Position numbers and translations under genes: made by a program. Under the pieces are notes generated by a model that did not search any database, was not told where the DNA came from, and saw only the letters and a program-made list of their open reading frames with translations. Positions 1 through 6,227 of a stretch of 7,048 nucleotides of DNA are shown piece by piece. Within the stretch, counting starts at the first letter, position 1, and each line of letters starts with the position of its first letter. Source of the stretch: Silvanigrellales bacterium (GTDB lineage: Bacteria; Bdellovibrionota_B; Oligoflexia; Silvanigrellales; Silvanigrellaceae); contig JANQPW010000435.1 of the NCBI GenBank assembly GCA_028285285.1, forward strand, positions 1 through 7,048. Direction: 5' to 3'.

Positions 1-353
1 ACACGATGACACTCTTCAATGATCCCCTCGCTAAGTTTGAAATTGAAGAGTGGGGCGACGGGCGCAAACAGGATGAGTATGAGCTCATCAAGGGCTACGA
101 CCCCTACACAAACTTGAAACAGGCAGACTATCCTAAGATTTTGGTGACGAGCGCCCTCGAAGACTCCGCCGTTCCCTACTACCAACCGGCAAAGTGGGTG
201 GCTCAATTGCGCAAACTGAACCCTGGAAGTCACCCCGTTCTCTTTGACATTCAGCTCACCGGTGGGCATGGCGGTTCCTCTGCACAAGAGGCACAAATCG
301 AAGAGGAAGCCCGTAAAAACGCTTTCTTTGTGGAAGCTCTGAAGCAGAAGTGA
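1..353 (+). CDS. ptrB: Oligopeptidase B-like S9 serine peptidase, C-terminal part (5' end outside window)
   Basis: The reading frame is open to the left edge, so this is only the last ~117 residues of a protein that is usually about 680-720 residues. Counting from the Met at base 6, the segment contains the oligopeptidase B signatures: EEWG (14-17), GYDPYTNL (30-37), LEDSAVPYYQPAKWVAQLR (51-69) and GGHGG (86-90). In the family, D53 and H88 would be the catalytic Asp and His of the Ser-Asp-His triad; the nucleophile Ser lies outside the window. Family members cut oligopeptides after basic residues (Arg/Lys). Whether this copy is cytoplasmic or exported cannot be judged without the N-terminus. 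The stop is TGA at 351-353, immediately followed by a probable terminator, so it looks transcriptionally separate from the downstream genes. The family call is firm; the exact orthologue is less so because of the truncation. Confidence 0.88.
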   Translation, partial: TMTLFNDPLAKFEIEEWGDGRKQDEYELIKGYDPYTNLKQADYPKILVTSALEDSAVPYYQPAKWVAQLRKLNPGSHPVLFDIQLTGGHGGSSAQEAQIEEEARKNAFFVEALKQK

Positions 354-372
354 GGGCTTCAGGTTTTTCTTT
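339..372 (+). terminator. Probable rho-independent terminator of the peptidase gene
   Basis: A perfect 7-bp stem, CTGAAGC (339-345) with GCTTCAG (356-362), encloses a 10-base loop and is followed by G then TTTTTCTTT (364-372). The stem starts inside the last codons, and the TGA stop lies in the loop. The stem is only moderately GC-rich, so strength is uncertain. Confidence 0.55.
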
Positions 373-642
373 GCTGCAATTTGAGGCATATAAGTGCCGT
401 TTTTGAGCCGGCTTTCTGGCACCACCCGCCGAAGGCGATGGAGATGATAAATCTTTGTTCGGCGGAGATTGTTTCGCTAAATGAGTAGATTTACCAAAGC
501 AAATAGAATTAACATTATTTTGTTTAGCACTTGCTCATACTATTCATCCAGCGAACAGCACATGTTACATTTGATAACTTACATTCTCGGTAGTGAGTGA
601 AAAAGTGAATCGATGTGCTTTGAAATCAATCTTCCTGGGCAC

Positions 643-668
643 ATTTTCAACACACTGTTGATGAAAAT
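643..668. repeat. Imperfect inverted repeat (hairpin) in the leader region
   Basis: Left arm ATTTTCAACA (643-652) pairs with right arm TGTTG...GAAAAT (656-668), with a 3-base loop and a 3-base bulge on the right side. No T-tract follows, so it does not look like a terminator. It could be an operator or an RNA structure in the leader; nothing in the sequence decides this. Confidence 0.4.
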
Positions 669-870
669 TTGAGCATTGAAGTTCCGATCACACACCATGT
701 GCTCTCTTTTTCATCAGTTTAGTGAATTTTGATCAATGTCACTCTCTTCAAAAACCAACGAAGAGGCTGTTACTTCAAGAAAAAAGGGCAAAAACCACTC
801 TTGGAACATTCTTTGCTTACCAGGAAACAATTCCAGTTTGTTGATTTGTTGCTGTGGTTCTTTACCAGTG

Positions 871-875
871 AGGAG
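871..875 (+). promoter_or_regulatory. Ribosome binding site deciding the start at 883
   Basis: AGGAG sits 7 bases before ATG 883. The in-frame ATG at 736 has no comparable site, and only the 883 start puts the signal peptide at the N-terminus. Confidence 0.85.
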
Positions 876-882
876 ATTTTCC

Positions 883-1512
883 ATGAAGTTCGTGTCAACC
901 CCCTTGAGCACTGTGTTGCTGGCGTCTGCCGCCCTGCTGACTTCGGCATGCACCGACAATTCGAGTGAGACCGTGTCGGGCAACGACATGGCCACTGCTG
1001 AAGATCTTCCCAATGCAGAGGTTCCTAACGCCAACCAAGAACTTGGCGCAGTCGCCAAACGCTACCAAGAGCTCCTCGCGGCACGCACGATGACCTCCGA
1101 GAGTGGCGTTGTCCGCAAATATGGCCCCTTGGCAGCTCACACCAGCGAAAAAACAGGTGAGACCACCTACAAATACGTTGTGACCGTGTCGCTTGACGCC
1201 AGCAAAGGGTTCCCGCCAGTAAAAGGCATCCAGTACAACACCCTCAGCCTAAAAGATGGTCAGGTCGTGCTCCAAGAAGAGTCTCACGCGAGCACCTTGG
1301 GCGGCCTCTCAGTCGTCAACGCCACCCACACTGTTACGCTTGACAAAAAGACACTGGTCACTGTTCCAACTGAGAAAAAAGAGACCGGATTCCAAAGGTC
1401 ACGCTGCTTTGAAAGATCTCAAAAGACCCAGTGCAACAACTTCTTTCAAGACAAAGAAGACGGAAAGCTCAAAGAACACAAAGAAACCCTGAAGGAAACT
1501 TCCATCGATTGA
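883..1512 (+). CDS. Putative lipoprotein of unknown function, 209 aa
   Basis: I do not recognise a family. The start at 883 is chosen because AGGAG lies 7 bases upstream and the protein then opens with a signal peptide: MK, a hydrophobic stretch to residue 22, and TSAC at 20-23. This makes C23 the likely lipidated cysteine, although Thr at -3 is weaker than the usual Leu. Residues 24-55 are a low-complexity acidic, Asn/Ser/Thr-rich linker. Residues ~56-165 have alternating polar/hydrophobic stretches (TYKYVVTVSL, VSLDASKG, THTVTLDKKTLVTV) that suggest a beta-rich domain. The tail is highly charged (many Lys/Glu) and carries C175 and C184, a possible disulfide. It is probably envelope-anchored. 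It is first of four tandem + strand genes; the next start is 33 bases away, so co-transcription is likely. The TGA stop is at 1510-1512. Confidence 0.8.
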   Translation: MKFVSTPLSTVLLASAALLTSACTDNSSETVSGNDMATAEDLPNAEVPNANQELGAVAKRYQELLAARTMTSESGVVRKYGPLAAHTSEKTGETTYKYVVTVSLDASKGFPPVKGIQYNTLSLKDGQVVLQEESHASTLGGLSVVNATHTVTLDKKTLVTVPTEKKETGFQRSRCFERSQKTQCNNFFQDKEDGKLKEHKETLKETSID

Positions 1513-1534
1513 TCTGTTCTTGTCTTGACCGCGC

Positions 1535-1540
1535 AGGGAG
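1535..1540 (+). promoter_or_regulatory. Ribosome binding site deciding the start at 1546
   Basis: AGGGAG lies 5 bases before ATG 1546. The alternative TTG at 1525 is upstream of this site and has no purine-rich stretch of its own. Confidence 0.85.
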
Positions 1541-1545
1541 AAAAT

Positions 1546-2718
1546 ATGAAAGACTCAAAGCCGCGATTTCGATCTTCCCTTAGTGCACTTCTGGTCGCTT
1601 TGGTGAGTGCAGCCATGCTCGCTTCTTCGGCCTGCACACCGAGCCAACTCGGTCGCACCAGCTCTGTGGAACTTCCGCAAAAATGGAAAGATGAAGACAA
1701 CGCACAAAACCTCAGCATTTTAAAACATGCGCTGAAGACCCTTGACGAGGATCTGATGCGTCAGCTGTATCGCTACGCTTCCTACAAATCGACGCTCGCA
1801 TCAAACAAGCAAACAGACAGATGGGGCTTGGGTTTTTGCGGATCACTCATTGTGGGCACACTGGGGGGAGCAGCCCTCGTGAGCTCCGGAGCGCCACTCA
1901 TTGGAGGGCTACTCACAATCATCGCACTCCCCGGCGTGATGATATGGCGTTTTCTCAAGCGCCCATCCACACCAGAGGCAAAGACCTGTGAAGCTATGAA
2001 AGAGGGCACATTGCCCCCTAAGACAGCAGAGGAGCTTCTCGCTGAGCACCTCGCAGAAACCGCAGACGACCCCCGTTTCCCGAAACAAACCACAATCGCA
2101 GCACTCGAGGGAAGGCAAGATCTCGAGTACTCGGTGGAAAAGATCCTGAGCGAGCTGGTCGTGGTGGAGCAAACCCAAAGTTCTTTCCAGCATGGCCCAC
2201 TGGCTCATCACCTTAAGGAACACTACGGCACGCTTTTTGTGGCTCACTATCCCGAGCTTGAGGAACTCGAGTCGCAAAAGCTCTTCATTGGCCTCGGCGC
2301 AGAAAAGCACCCTTTGAGCCCAAAGACCGGAAGACCCGATCTCTCTGAGGCACCGTACCGGGAACTTGTGGTCATCAATTCCAGCGGGGGAATTGTGTTC
2401 GCACAAAACCTCTTCGAAATTGCTGGAAAACGCACAACAATGACGGTTGACAAAGCAGGTGTCTTCCGTGCGCTACAAGATGTTGAGTGGTTTGACACCT
2501 CTTTGTTGAATGCTGAAACTGAAGATGACAAGGGTGTGGAGGAGCTGAGTTCGGAGCTCCACCTCAAAATCATTGACGCCGTCGTCGCTCATCTTGCCAC
2601 CAATCAGCAAGATCCCACAGTTTTGGCGCTCCCACCCAGCGCTGCCGTTCCCGTGAATTTTTCGGAGCAACCTGAGGCCGCACCAGCCTCAACGCAAGAG
2701 CAAGATCTCACCAACTGA
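1546..2718 (+). CDS. Putative lipoprotein with glycine-rich membrane segment, 390 aa, unknown function
   Basis: No family recognised. The N-terminus MKDSKPRFRSS is basic, followed by a hydrophobic run and ASSAC, giving a probable lipidated C30 (Ser at -3 is a non-ideal lipobox). Residues ~45-92 look helical and charged. Residues 94-134 form a long Gly/Ala-rich hydrophobic block (GLGFCGSLIVGTLGGAAL, then GAPLIGGLLTIIALPGVMIW) broken around SSGAP, long enough for two membrane helices or a glycine-zipper hairpin, and closed by RFLKR. The following ~250 residues are soluble, with a Glu/Leu-rich helical region (~150-270) and the segment ELVVINSSGGIVFAQNLFEI. The C-terminal ~20 residues are Pro/Ala/Glu/Gln-rich. 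A lipid anchor combined with an internal membrane segment is unusual. It sits 33 bases after the preceding lipoprotein gene and 97 bases before the cytochrome-like gene. Confidence 0.8.
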   Translation: MKDSKPRFRSSLSALLVALVSAAMLASSACTPSQLGRTSSVELPQKWKDEDNAQNLSILKHALKTLDEDLMRQLYRYASYKSTLASNKQTDRWGLGFCGSLIVGTLGGAALVSSGAPLIGGLLTIIALPGVMIWRFLKRPSTPEAKTCEAMKEGTLPPKTAEELLAEHLAETADDPRFPKQTTIAALEGRQDLEYSVEKILSELVVVEQTQSSFQHGPLAHHLKEHYGTLFVAHYPELEELESQKLFIGLGAEKHPLSPKTGRPDLSEAPYRELVVINSSGGIVFAQNLFEIAGKRTTMTVDKAGVFRALQDVEWFDTSLLNAETEDDKGVEELSSELHLKIIDAVVAHLATNQQDPTVLALPPSAAVPVNFSEQPEAAPASTQEQDLTN

Positions 2719-2751
2719 GACCTCAGGAAATTCGCAGCGCAATGGCCAAAG

Positions 2752-2807
2752 CCTCAATTGAGGGTTAAAATTGTTGGGTCTCCCAGCAAATCTCTCAACT
2801 TGAGGAA
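2752..2807 (+). promoter_or_regulatory. Paired CTCAA/TTGAG palindromes overlapping the ribosome binding site of the cytochrome-like gene
   Basis: CCTCAATTGAGG (2752-2763) is a perfect 12-bp palindrome. CTCAACTTGAG (2794-2804) repeats the same arms with one extra central base and contains most of the Shine-Dalgarno GAGGAA (2802-2807, 8 bases before ATG 2816). A small dyad TGGG-TCT-CCCA (2775-2785) lies between. In RNA, CCTCAA (2752-2757) can pair perfectly with TTGAGG (2800-2805) and cover the ribosome binding site. In DNA, the two palindromes are about 41-42 bp apart centre to centre. A regulatory role is inference. Confidence 0.35.
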
Positions 2808-2815
2808 TTGGTTAT

Positions 2816-4483
2816 ATGAAACAATTGATTTCTGCTTTGGTCTTTGGGGTTACGGCCAACGCGGCGCTTGTGACAGCCTGTCTTTCCCGCGAATCAAATG
2901 AATCGGTGAAATCTGCGGTTGCCAACAAAGCCAAGGAACAGCACTACACCAAATCAACGGAGCCGTCCCGCTTCGACATTCTCGCCCGAAAGGTCATGCA
3001 GCTGTACCTAGAAAAGACGGGAGACAGAACTTTCAAAGGCAAGGTGCGTCACACATCTCTCCACGCCTTTGACGAGGTGATCTTGAGGGCTGCCCGACGC
3101 CCCGAAACCCGCAAGATCCGCCCAAAAATGGTCAAAGGAAACCAAATCCAAGCCGACCTGGCCATTGATCGCTACATTGTGTTGAGCCGATTGTCCCGAT
3201 TGAAGCCAGCAAACGAAGAAGAAGCAAAACTCATTTCCGAATTTCGTCAGGGCGAGATCAATGCCCTCTCCTGGCTTCTGAACAGCCTCAGCACGGCAAA
3301 AAACATCGTGCAGCCTGAACAGCTTTTTGCCGATGTTGAGGGAGAGAAGATTCCGGTTGCCCTGCGTTTTTTCGAACCCGACTACAACAGGCTCTACCTG
3401 TTTCGAGACAAGTCCGACGACACCAAGTTCAAGTACAATTTGAGGTCAAAACCCATCCACGTCAATGGCCTGGCCAAGATCATTGGGCAGTACCAGGGCC
3501 TGGTTTGGGGAGAGAGAACCTACTTTCCAGCCCCCGTACTGCCGGCTGAAGAGGTGTTTCGCATGGGCCTAGACCCCGACTTCTATGCACGGCTGTTCTT
3601 CGACTACCTGGTCAAGTCCGACATCAAACGTTACCCCTCTCTCGACGAGATCCCCAACCACCCCGAAGCCCGCCGTCGGGCACCAAGAGAAAAAAAAGAC
3701 CCTCCTGAGTTTCTTCGTGCCATCACCACCGAATCGGAAGTCATCAATGGTTTTCGCGTGGCCGATCGCCTGAGCCGGCGCGTGAATGCCGGTAGGCTCG
3801 ATCCCAAGGGCCCCCAATACCTCTGGCGCACCTACGATTTCAACGTTCCCGAAGGAAAAGAGAAGAGAGTGCTTGAAAACATCAACAACCCCCGTAACGT
3901 TTTGTTCCGCCCGCTTGGGGTGGGCATGGGCAGGTACAGTGATGGCGGAGTGATCTCCACAGATTTTGCGCATGATGCCGGAGAGTGGATCGGTGTTTTG
4001 CCCAATGGTCTCCACACCTATGCCCTCACCGTTCCGGTGACCCGCAACATCTCCAACCGAGATGCCGAAGATCAGCGCACCGAGGCCGACCCTAAAATTG
4101 CGCCCTACAAAGACATTGATGCGGTCACCTCTCCGTACCACTGCATGCATTGCCACCGAAACGGGTTTTTGCGCATTGACAACTACAACTCAGACGAGAT
4201 CATCAACCTGCCCCATATGAAACAGGCTATTGCCGATCGTTACGCAGACCCCGAAGCTCAACCCCGAATCAAGGCCGAATTGGAGTACATTCTGAAGTCC
4301 ACGGAAACGGTGCAGAAGGTCATCCAGCGAGACAACATAGAGTTCCGAGCCGCCAAAAGAAAGGCCTTTCCTTACCCCAAAGGTTACCAGGCCAGTGTTG
4401 ACCTCATCGTGCCGTTCTACCTCATGTCGACACAACCACAGAAGTACTTGCAGTTTGATGGCTCGCCTTTGAAAATCGACTGA
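2816..4483 (+). CDS. Mono-haem c-type cytochrome-like lipoprotein, 555 aa
   Basis: The start ATG follows GAGGAA by 8 bases. The signal peptide MKQLISALVFGVTANAALVTAC fits a lipobox (V19-T-A-C22), so it is probably a lipoprotein facing the periplasm or cell surface. The only haem-attachment motif is C443-M-H-C446-H447 (CXXCH). Before it come YLWRTYDF (335-342), FAHDAGEW (384-391) and LPNGLHTY (395-402); after it, near 500-520, QKVIQRDNIEFRAA. From memory, this order (W-x-x-YDF, HD-GE, LPNG-x-x-Y, CXXCH, then D-x-x-x-FR-AM-like) occurs in uncharacterised cytochrome c-like proteins of Planctomycetes and related bacteria, whose function is not known to me. The N-terminal ~270 residues are charged and not recognised. 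Haem binding is inferred from the single motif; the axial sixth ligand is not identifiable. It is third in the + strand gene row, 44 bases before the next gene. Confidence 0.82.
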   Translation: MKQLISALVFGVTANAALVTACLSRESNESVKSAVANKAKEQHYTKSTEPSRFDILARKVMQLYLEKTGDRTFKGKVRHTSLHAFDEVILRAARRPETRKIRPKMVKGNQIQADLAIDRYIVLSRLSRLKPANEEEAKLISEFRQGEINALSWLLNSLSTAKNIVQPEQLFADVEGEKIPVALRFFEPDYNRLYLFRDKSDDTKFKYNLRSKPIHVNGLAKIIGQYQGLVWGERTYFPAPVLPAEEVFRMGLDPDFYARLFFDYLVKSDIKRYPSLDEIPNHPEARRRAPREKKDPPEFLRAITTESEVINGFRVADRLSRRVNAGRLDPKGPQYLWRTYDFNVPEGKEKRVLENINNPRNVLFRPLGVGMGRYSDGGVISTDFAHDAGEWIGVLPNGLHTYALTVPVTRNISNRDAEDQRTEADPKIAPYKDIDAVTSPYHCMHCHRNGFLRIDNYNSDEIINLPHMKQAIADRYADPEAQPRIKAELEYILKSTETVQKVIQRDNIEFRAAKRKAFPYPKGYQASVDLIVPFYLMSTQPQKYLQFDGSPLKID

Positions 4484-4527
4484 GGAAACGTTCAAAGCAT
4501 TGGTCAACACCTCCGAAAGGGTTTTCT

Positions 4528-5196
4528 ATGAGACGAATTGTTTGGTGCGCTCACCTCTTCTGCCTTCAGCTGCTGCTCGGGGCTTGCACCCCCAACGCTC
4601 CAACCCAACAACAAGAAGCAAACGACTCTTCAGCATCTCAAGAAACCCCCTCTTCCGGGGGAGGAACCTGCTCGAGAATCCAGGCGAGGGAGCACAGCTT
4701 GGGTGAGGTGCTGCTTCAAAAACTGGTTCCCATTGAAACCGACGTTCGCGCCTCCATTCAGGCTATAGAAGATGCTCCAGGCGACACAACAGCAAAGATG
4801 CGACTCGTGGAACTTCACAAAAACCAAGTTCTTCCCTTCACTGGCGTTCTTGATAGAATCTTTGAACAAACCGAGCCTCCCCCCCTTGACTTGGCCCAAG
4901 CGGTCTCTCACCTCAAAGCCACCTCTCCAACGGCCGACATTTCGGTGCCCGAAGCACAAGACTACTTTCGGGCCATTGACACGTTGCGCGGAAGTCTCCA
5001 CGACCTCACAGCTCAGGCGGAAACGGCCACCAACCAGAAAAAGAGCCCAGAGAGCCGTGGGCCATTGGCTATGTTTCTTGGAGCACTGGGTTTCGGCCTG
5101 AGAACTTTTGGCGAGTTGTGCGTGAGCACAGCTGAATCGGCTTCATTGGCCGAACTGGGTGGGATCCTCCTCGAACTTCTCGGTTCTGGGCTCTAG
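4528..5196 (+). CDS. Putative lipoprotein of unknown function, 222 aa
   Basis: No family recognised. The start ATG 4528 has AAAGGG (4516-4521) upstream with 6 bases between. The N-terminus MRRIVWCAHLFCLQLLLGAC is a textbook lipoprotein signal with lipobox L17-G-A-C20. Residues 21-47 are a disordered Gln/Asn/Ser/Pro/Gly-rich linker. Residues ~55-165 are predicted by eye to be mainly helical (Leu/Glu/Gln/Ala-rich, e.g. LGEVLLQKLVPIETDVRASI and DYFRAIDTLRGSLHDLTAQA). The last ~45 residues are hydrophobic and Gly/Leu-rich (GPLAMFLGALGFGLRTFGEL and LAELGGILLELLGSGL), which may associate with a membrane or a partner. It is last of the four + strand genes and ends only 20 bases from the stop of the convergent di-haem enzyme gene. 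Confidence 0.8.
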   Translation: MRRIVWCAHLFCLQLLLGACTPNAPTQQQEANDSSASQETPSSGGGTCSRIQAREHSLGEVLLQKLVPIETDVRASIQAIEDAPGDTTAKMRLVELHKNQVLPFTGVLDRIFEQTEPPPLDLAQAVSHLKATSPTADISVPEAQDYFRAIDTLRGSLHDLTAQAETATNQKKSPESRGPLAMFLGALGFGLRTFGELCVSTAESASLAELGGILLELLGSGL

Positions 5197-5217
5197 CCGC
5201 ATTTCGAACCGGATTTT
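5181..5217 (+). terminator. Weak candidate terminator between convergent genes
   Basis: CGGTTC (5181-5186) and GAACCG (5206-5211) form a perfect 6-bp stem around a 19-base loop that can hold a small GGC/GCC stem, followed by GATTTT (5212-5217). The T-run is short and the loop long. On the - strand no T-run follows, so it would serve only the + strand genes. Confidence 0.3.
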
Positions 5218-6221
5218 CACCAGTGGTGCAAACTTTCCGTGCCTGTGAGGCTTCCAAGAAAGTGTTCGAGAAGACCGGCTTCTGTTTCTTCCCGCAGAGC
5301 TCGGCCAAGAAGTCCTTGCGCTTCCAGAACAGAAGCGTGGCTTTCAATGGCTCGCAGCAGATCGACTTCTCTTCCATCATGAAAATAAGGCGCTGTCAGC
5401 GCCACGTTCCGCAATGACGGAACCCGAAATTTACCACGATCTTCCTCTTTCAAAGTGAACTCGAAAAGCCCCCAACTCCCCCGAGCGAATGTGTTGTGAG
5501 AGCCAGTCTCATCCATTCCTATTCCCTGAAAAAAAATTTCCAAGCCCCAAGAAGTGTTGGTCTGGTGGTTCGTGAAAAGTGGAGGAACATGGCAGGAAAC
5601 ACAGCCCAGCTCTTGAAAAACGGTCCAACCTTGCTGTGCCTCTTCAGATAGCACCCCTTTCTCTCCCCCCTGGTAGGAATCCCACGGAGAATCTACGGAA
5701 GAGAGGCTTCGCACGAAGACTTCCAGGGGGCGCACCACGTCTCTGATGTGCTCCAACTTTCGCCCGTAAAGGGCTTCAAAAACCTGCTGTGTTTTGGTTT
5801 GAGACGCCAACCGACTGAGGATCAGCTCGGGATTGACCCCCGCGCCCATTTCTCGAGGTTCATCAACAAAAAGAGGAACAAGAAGCTGCTGCTCTAAGCT
5901 TCTCAGCAACGGATTGGACCACGTGAAGGCGCCGAACTCTCCCACATTGAACAGACTGGGTGTGTTTTTCACCTGCACATGACCATCAGAACCCACAGAA
6001 AGAGCGCGGGAGTCTGCAAAGGCATGCTCCGGGTTGTGACAGCTAGCGCAGGCCGTTTGCCCATCATGGGAAAGGAGCGGCTCAAAAAACAAGGACTTGC
6101 CCAGCTCAAGCTCCATTTGCTCTCGCGATGGGTCTCTCTTCGGTGACTCACGATCTCCCCTGAGTGCGGCAGGTTTCCCACAGGCCAGTAAAAGCAGGGC
6201 TGCCAAAAGCCAAAGAGTCAT
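5217..6221 (-). CDS. MbnH-family (MXAN_0977-like) di-haem enzyme, MauG/cytochrome c peroxidase superfamily, 334 aa
   Basis: Two CXXCH motifs, C58-A-S-C61-H62 and C207-V-S-C210-H211, sit in the arrangement of bacterial di-haem peroxidase/MauG proteins. LGKSLFFEPLLSHDG precedes the first, HNPEHAFAD includes it, VKNTPSLFNV follows, and RVPSLRNVALTAPYFHDG lies near the C-terminus. FTW(101)SNPLLRSLEQQ then VPLFVDEPREMG matches my memory of the MbnH branch rather than classical peroxidases. W101 fits the inter-haem Trp and E124 the conserved acidic residue. Known members oxidise a Trp in the partner MbnP to kynurenine through a high-valent di-haem state. The gene follows an MbnP-type gene by 4 bases, supporting the call. 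LLLLACG implies a lipoprotein (C14). The ATG at 6221 has AGGA almost adjacent; an upstream ATG at 6269 would add 16 residues including four basic ones and overlap the MbnP gene. Confidence 0.87.
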   Translation of the reverse strand: MTLWLLAALLLLACGKPAALRGDRESPKRDPSREQMELELGKSLFFEPLLSHDGQTACASCHNPEHAFADSRALSVGSDGHVQVKNTPSLFNVGEFGAFTWSNPLLRSLEQQLLVPLFVDEPREMGAGVNPELILSRLASQTKTQQVFEALYGRKLEHIRDVVRPLEVFVRSLSSVDSPWDSYQGGEKGVLSEEAQQGWTVFQELGCVSCHVPPLFTNHQTNTSWGLEIFFQGIGMDETGSHNTFARGSWGLFEFTLKEEDRGKFRVPSLRNVALTAPYFHDGREVDLLRAIESHASVLEAQGLLGRALREETEAGLLEHFLGSLTGTESLHHW

Positions 6222-6227
6222 CTTCCT
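6222..6227 (-). promoter_or_regulatory. Close-set ribosome binding site / translational coupling point of the di-haem enzyme
   Basis: On the - strand the junction reads TAG (stop of the MbnP-type gene, 6226-6228), GAAG, ATG. AGGA formed across the stop codon is only 2 bases from the ATG, tighter than usual, so reinitiation by ribosomes finishing the upstream gene is plausible. The start is therefore less certain than the others in the window. Confidence 0.4.

Larger units (their letters stand above)
373..882. other. Gene-free leader/intergenic region of about 510 bases
   Basis: No coding region on either strand has a credible start, ribosome binding site and length. Composition is visibly more AT-rich than the flanking genes from about 480 to 850. 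It contains an imperfect hairpin (643-668), an 8-bp inverted repeat AGCACATG (557-564) / CATGTGCT (696-703) with a further ATGTGCT at 613-619, and an isolated TTGATCAA palindrome (729-736). I found no -35/-10 pair with good matches at proper spacing, although the promoter for the lipoprotein genes downstream should lie here. An ORF running in frame from 736 into the next gene is treated as 5' untranslated sequence. Confidence 0.6.

Noticed and set aside
438..488. 16-codon ORF in the leader region (ATG 438 to TAG 488)
   Set aside because: No Shine-Dalgarno sequence and no recognisable leader-peptide pattern, such as runs of one amino acid.
557..703. Three ATGTGCT copies as the start of a repeat array or CRISPR
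   Set aside because: Seven-base units at irregular spacing and mixed orientation; no long direct repeats or regular spacers, so kept only as a minor observation.
729..736. TTGATCAA as a possible FNR/CRP-type operator
   Set aside because: It is only an 8-bp palindrome without the 4-base spacer of the FNR consensus, and such sites are frequent by chance in AT-rich DNA.
736..882. 49-codon in-frame extension of the first lipoprotein gene back to ATG 736
   Set aside because: No ribosome binding site before 736, while AGGAG lies 7 bases before ATG 883, and the extension would bury the signal peptide inside the protein.
1525..1545. TTG start seven codons upstream of the 390-aa lipoprotein
   Set aside because: AGGGAG lies between it and ATG 1546 at proper spacing for the latter, and the added residues would precede a good signal peptide.
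1909..2406. 165-codon open frame on the - strand
   Set aside because: Antisense to the 390-aa lipoprotein gene; Cys/Leu-rich translation with no recognisable domain, a typical shadow frame.
3569..4156. 195-codon open frame on the - strand
   Set aside because: Lies wholly antisense to the cytochrome-like gene, has no signal or recognisable motif, and mirrors the codon pattern of the + strand gene.
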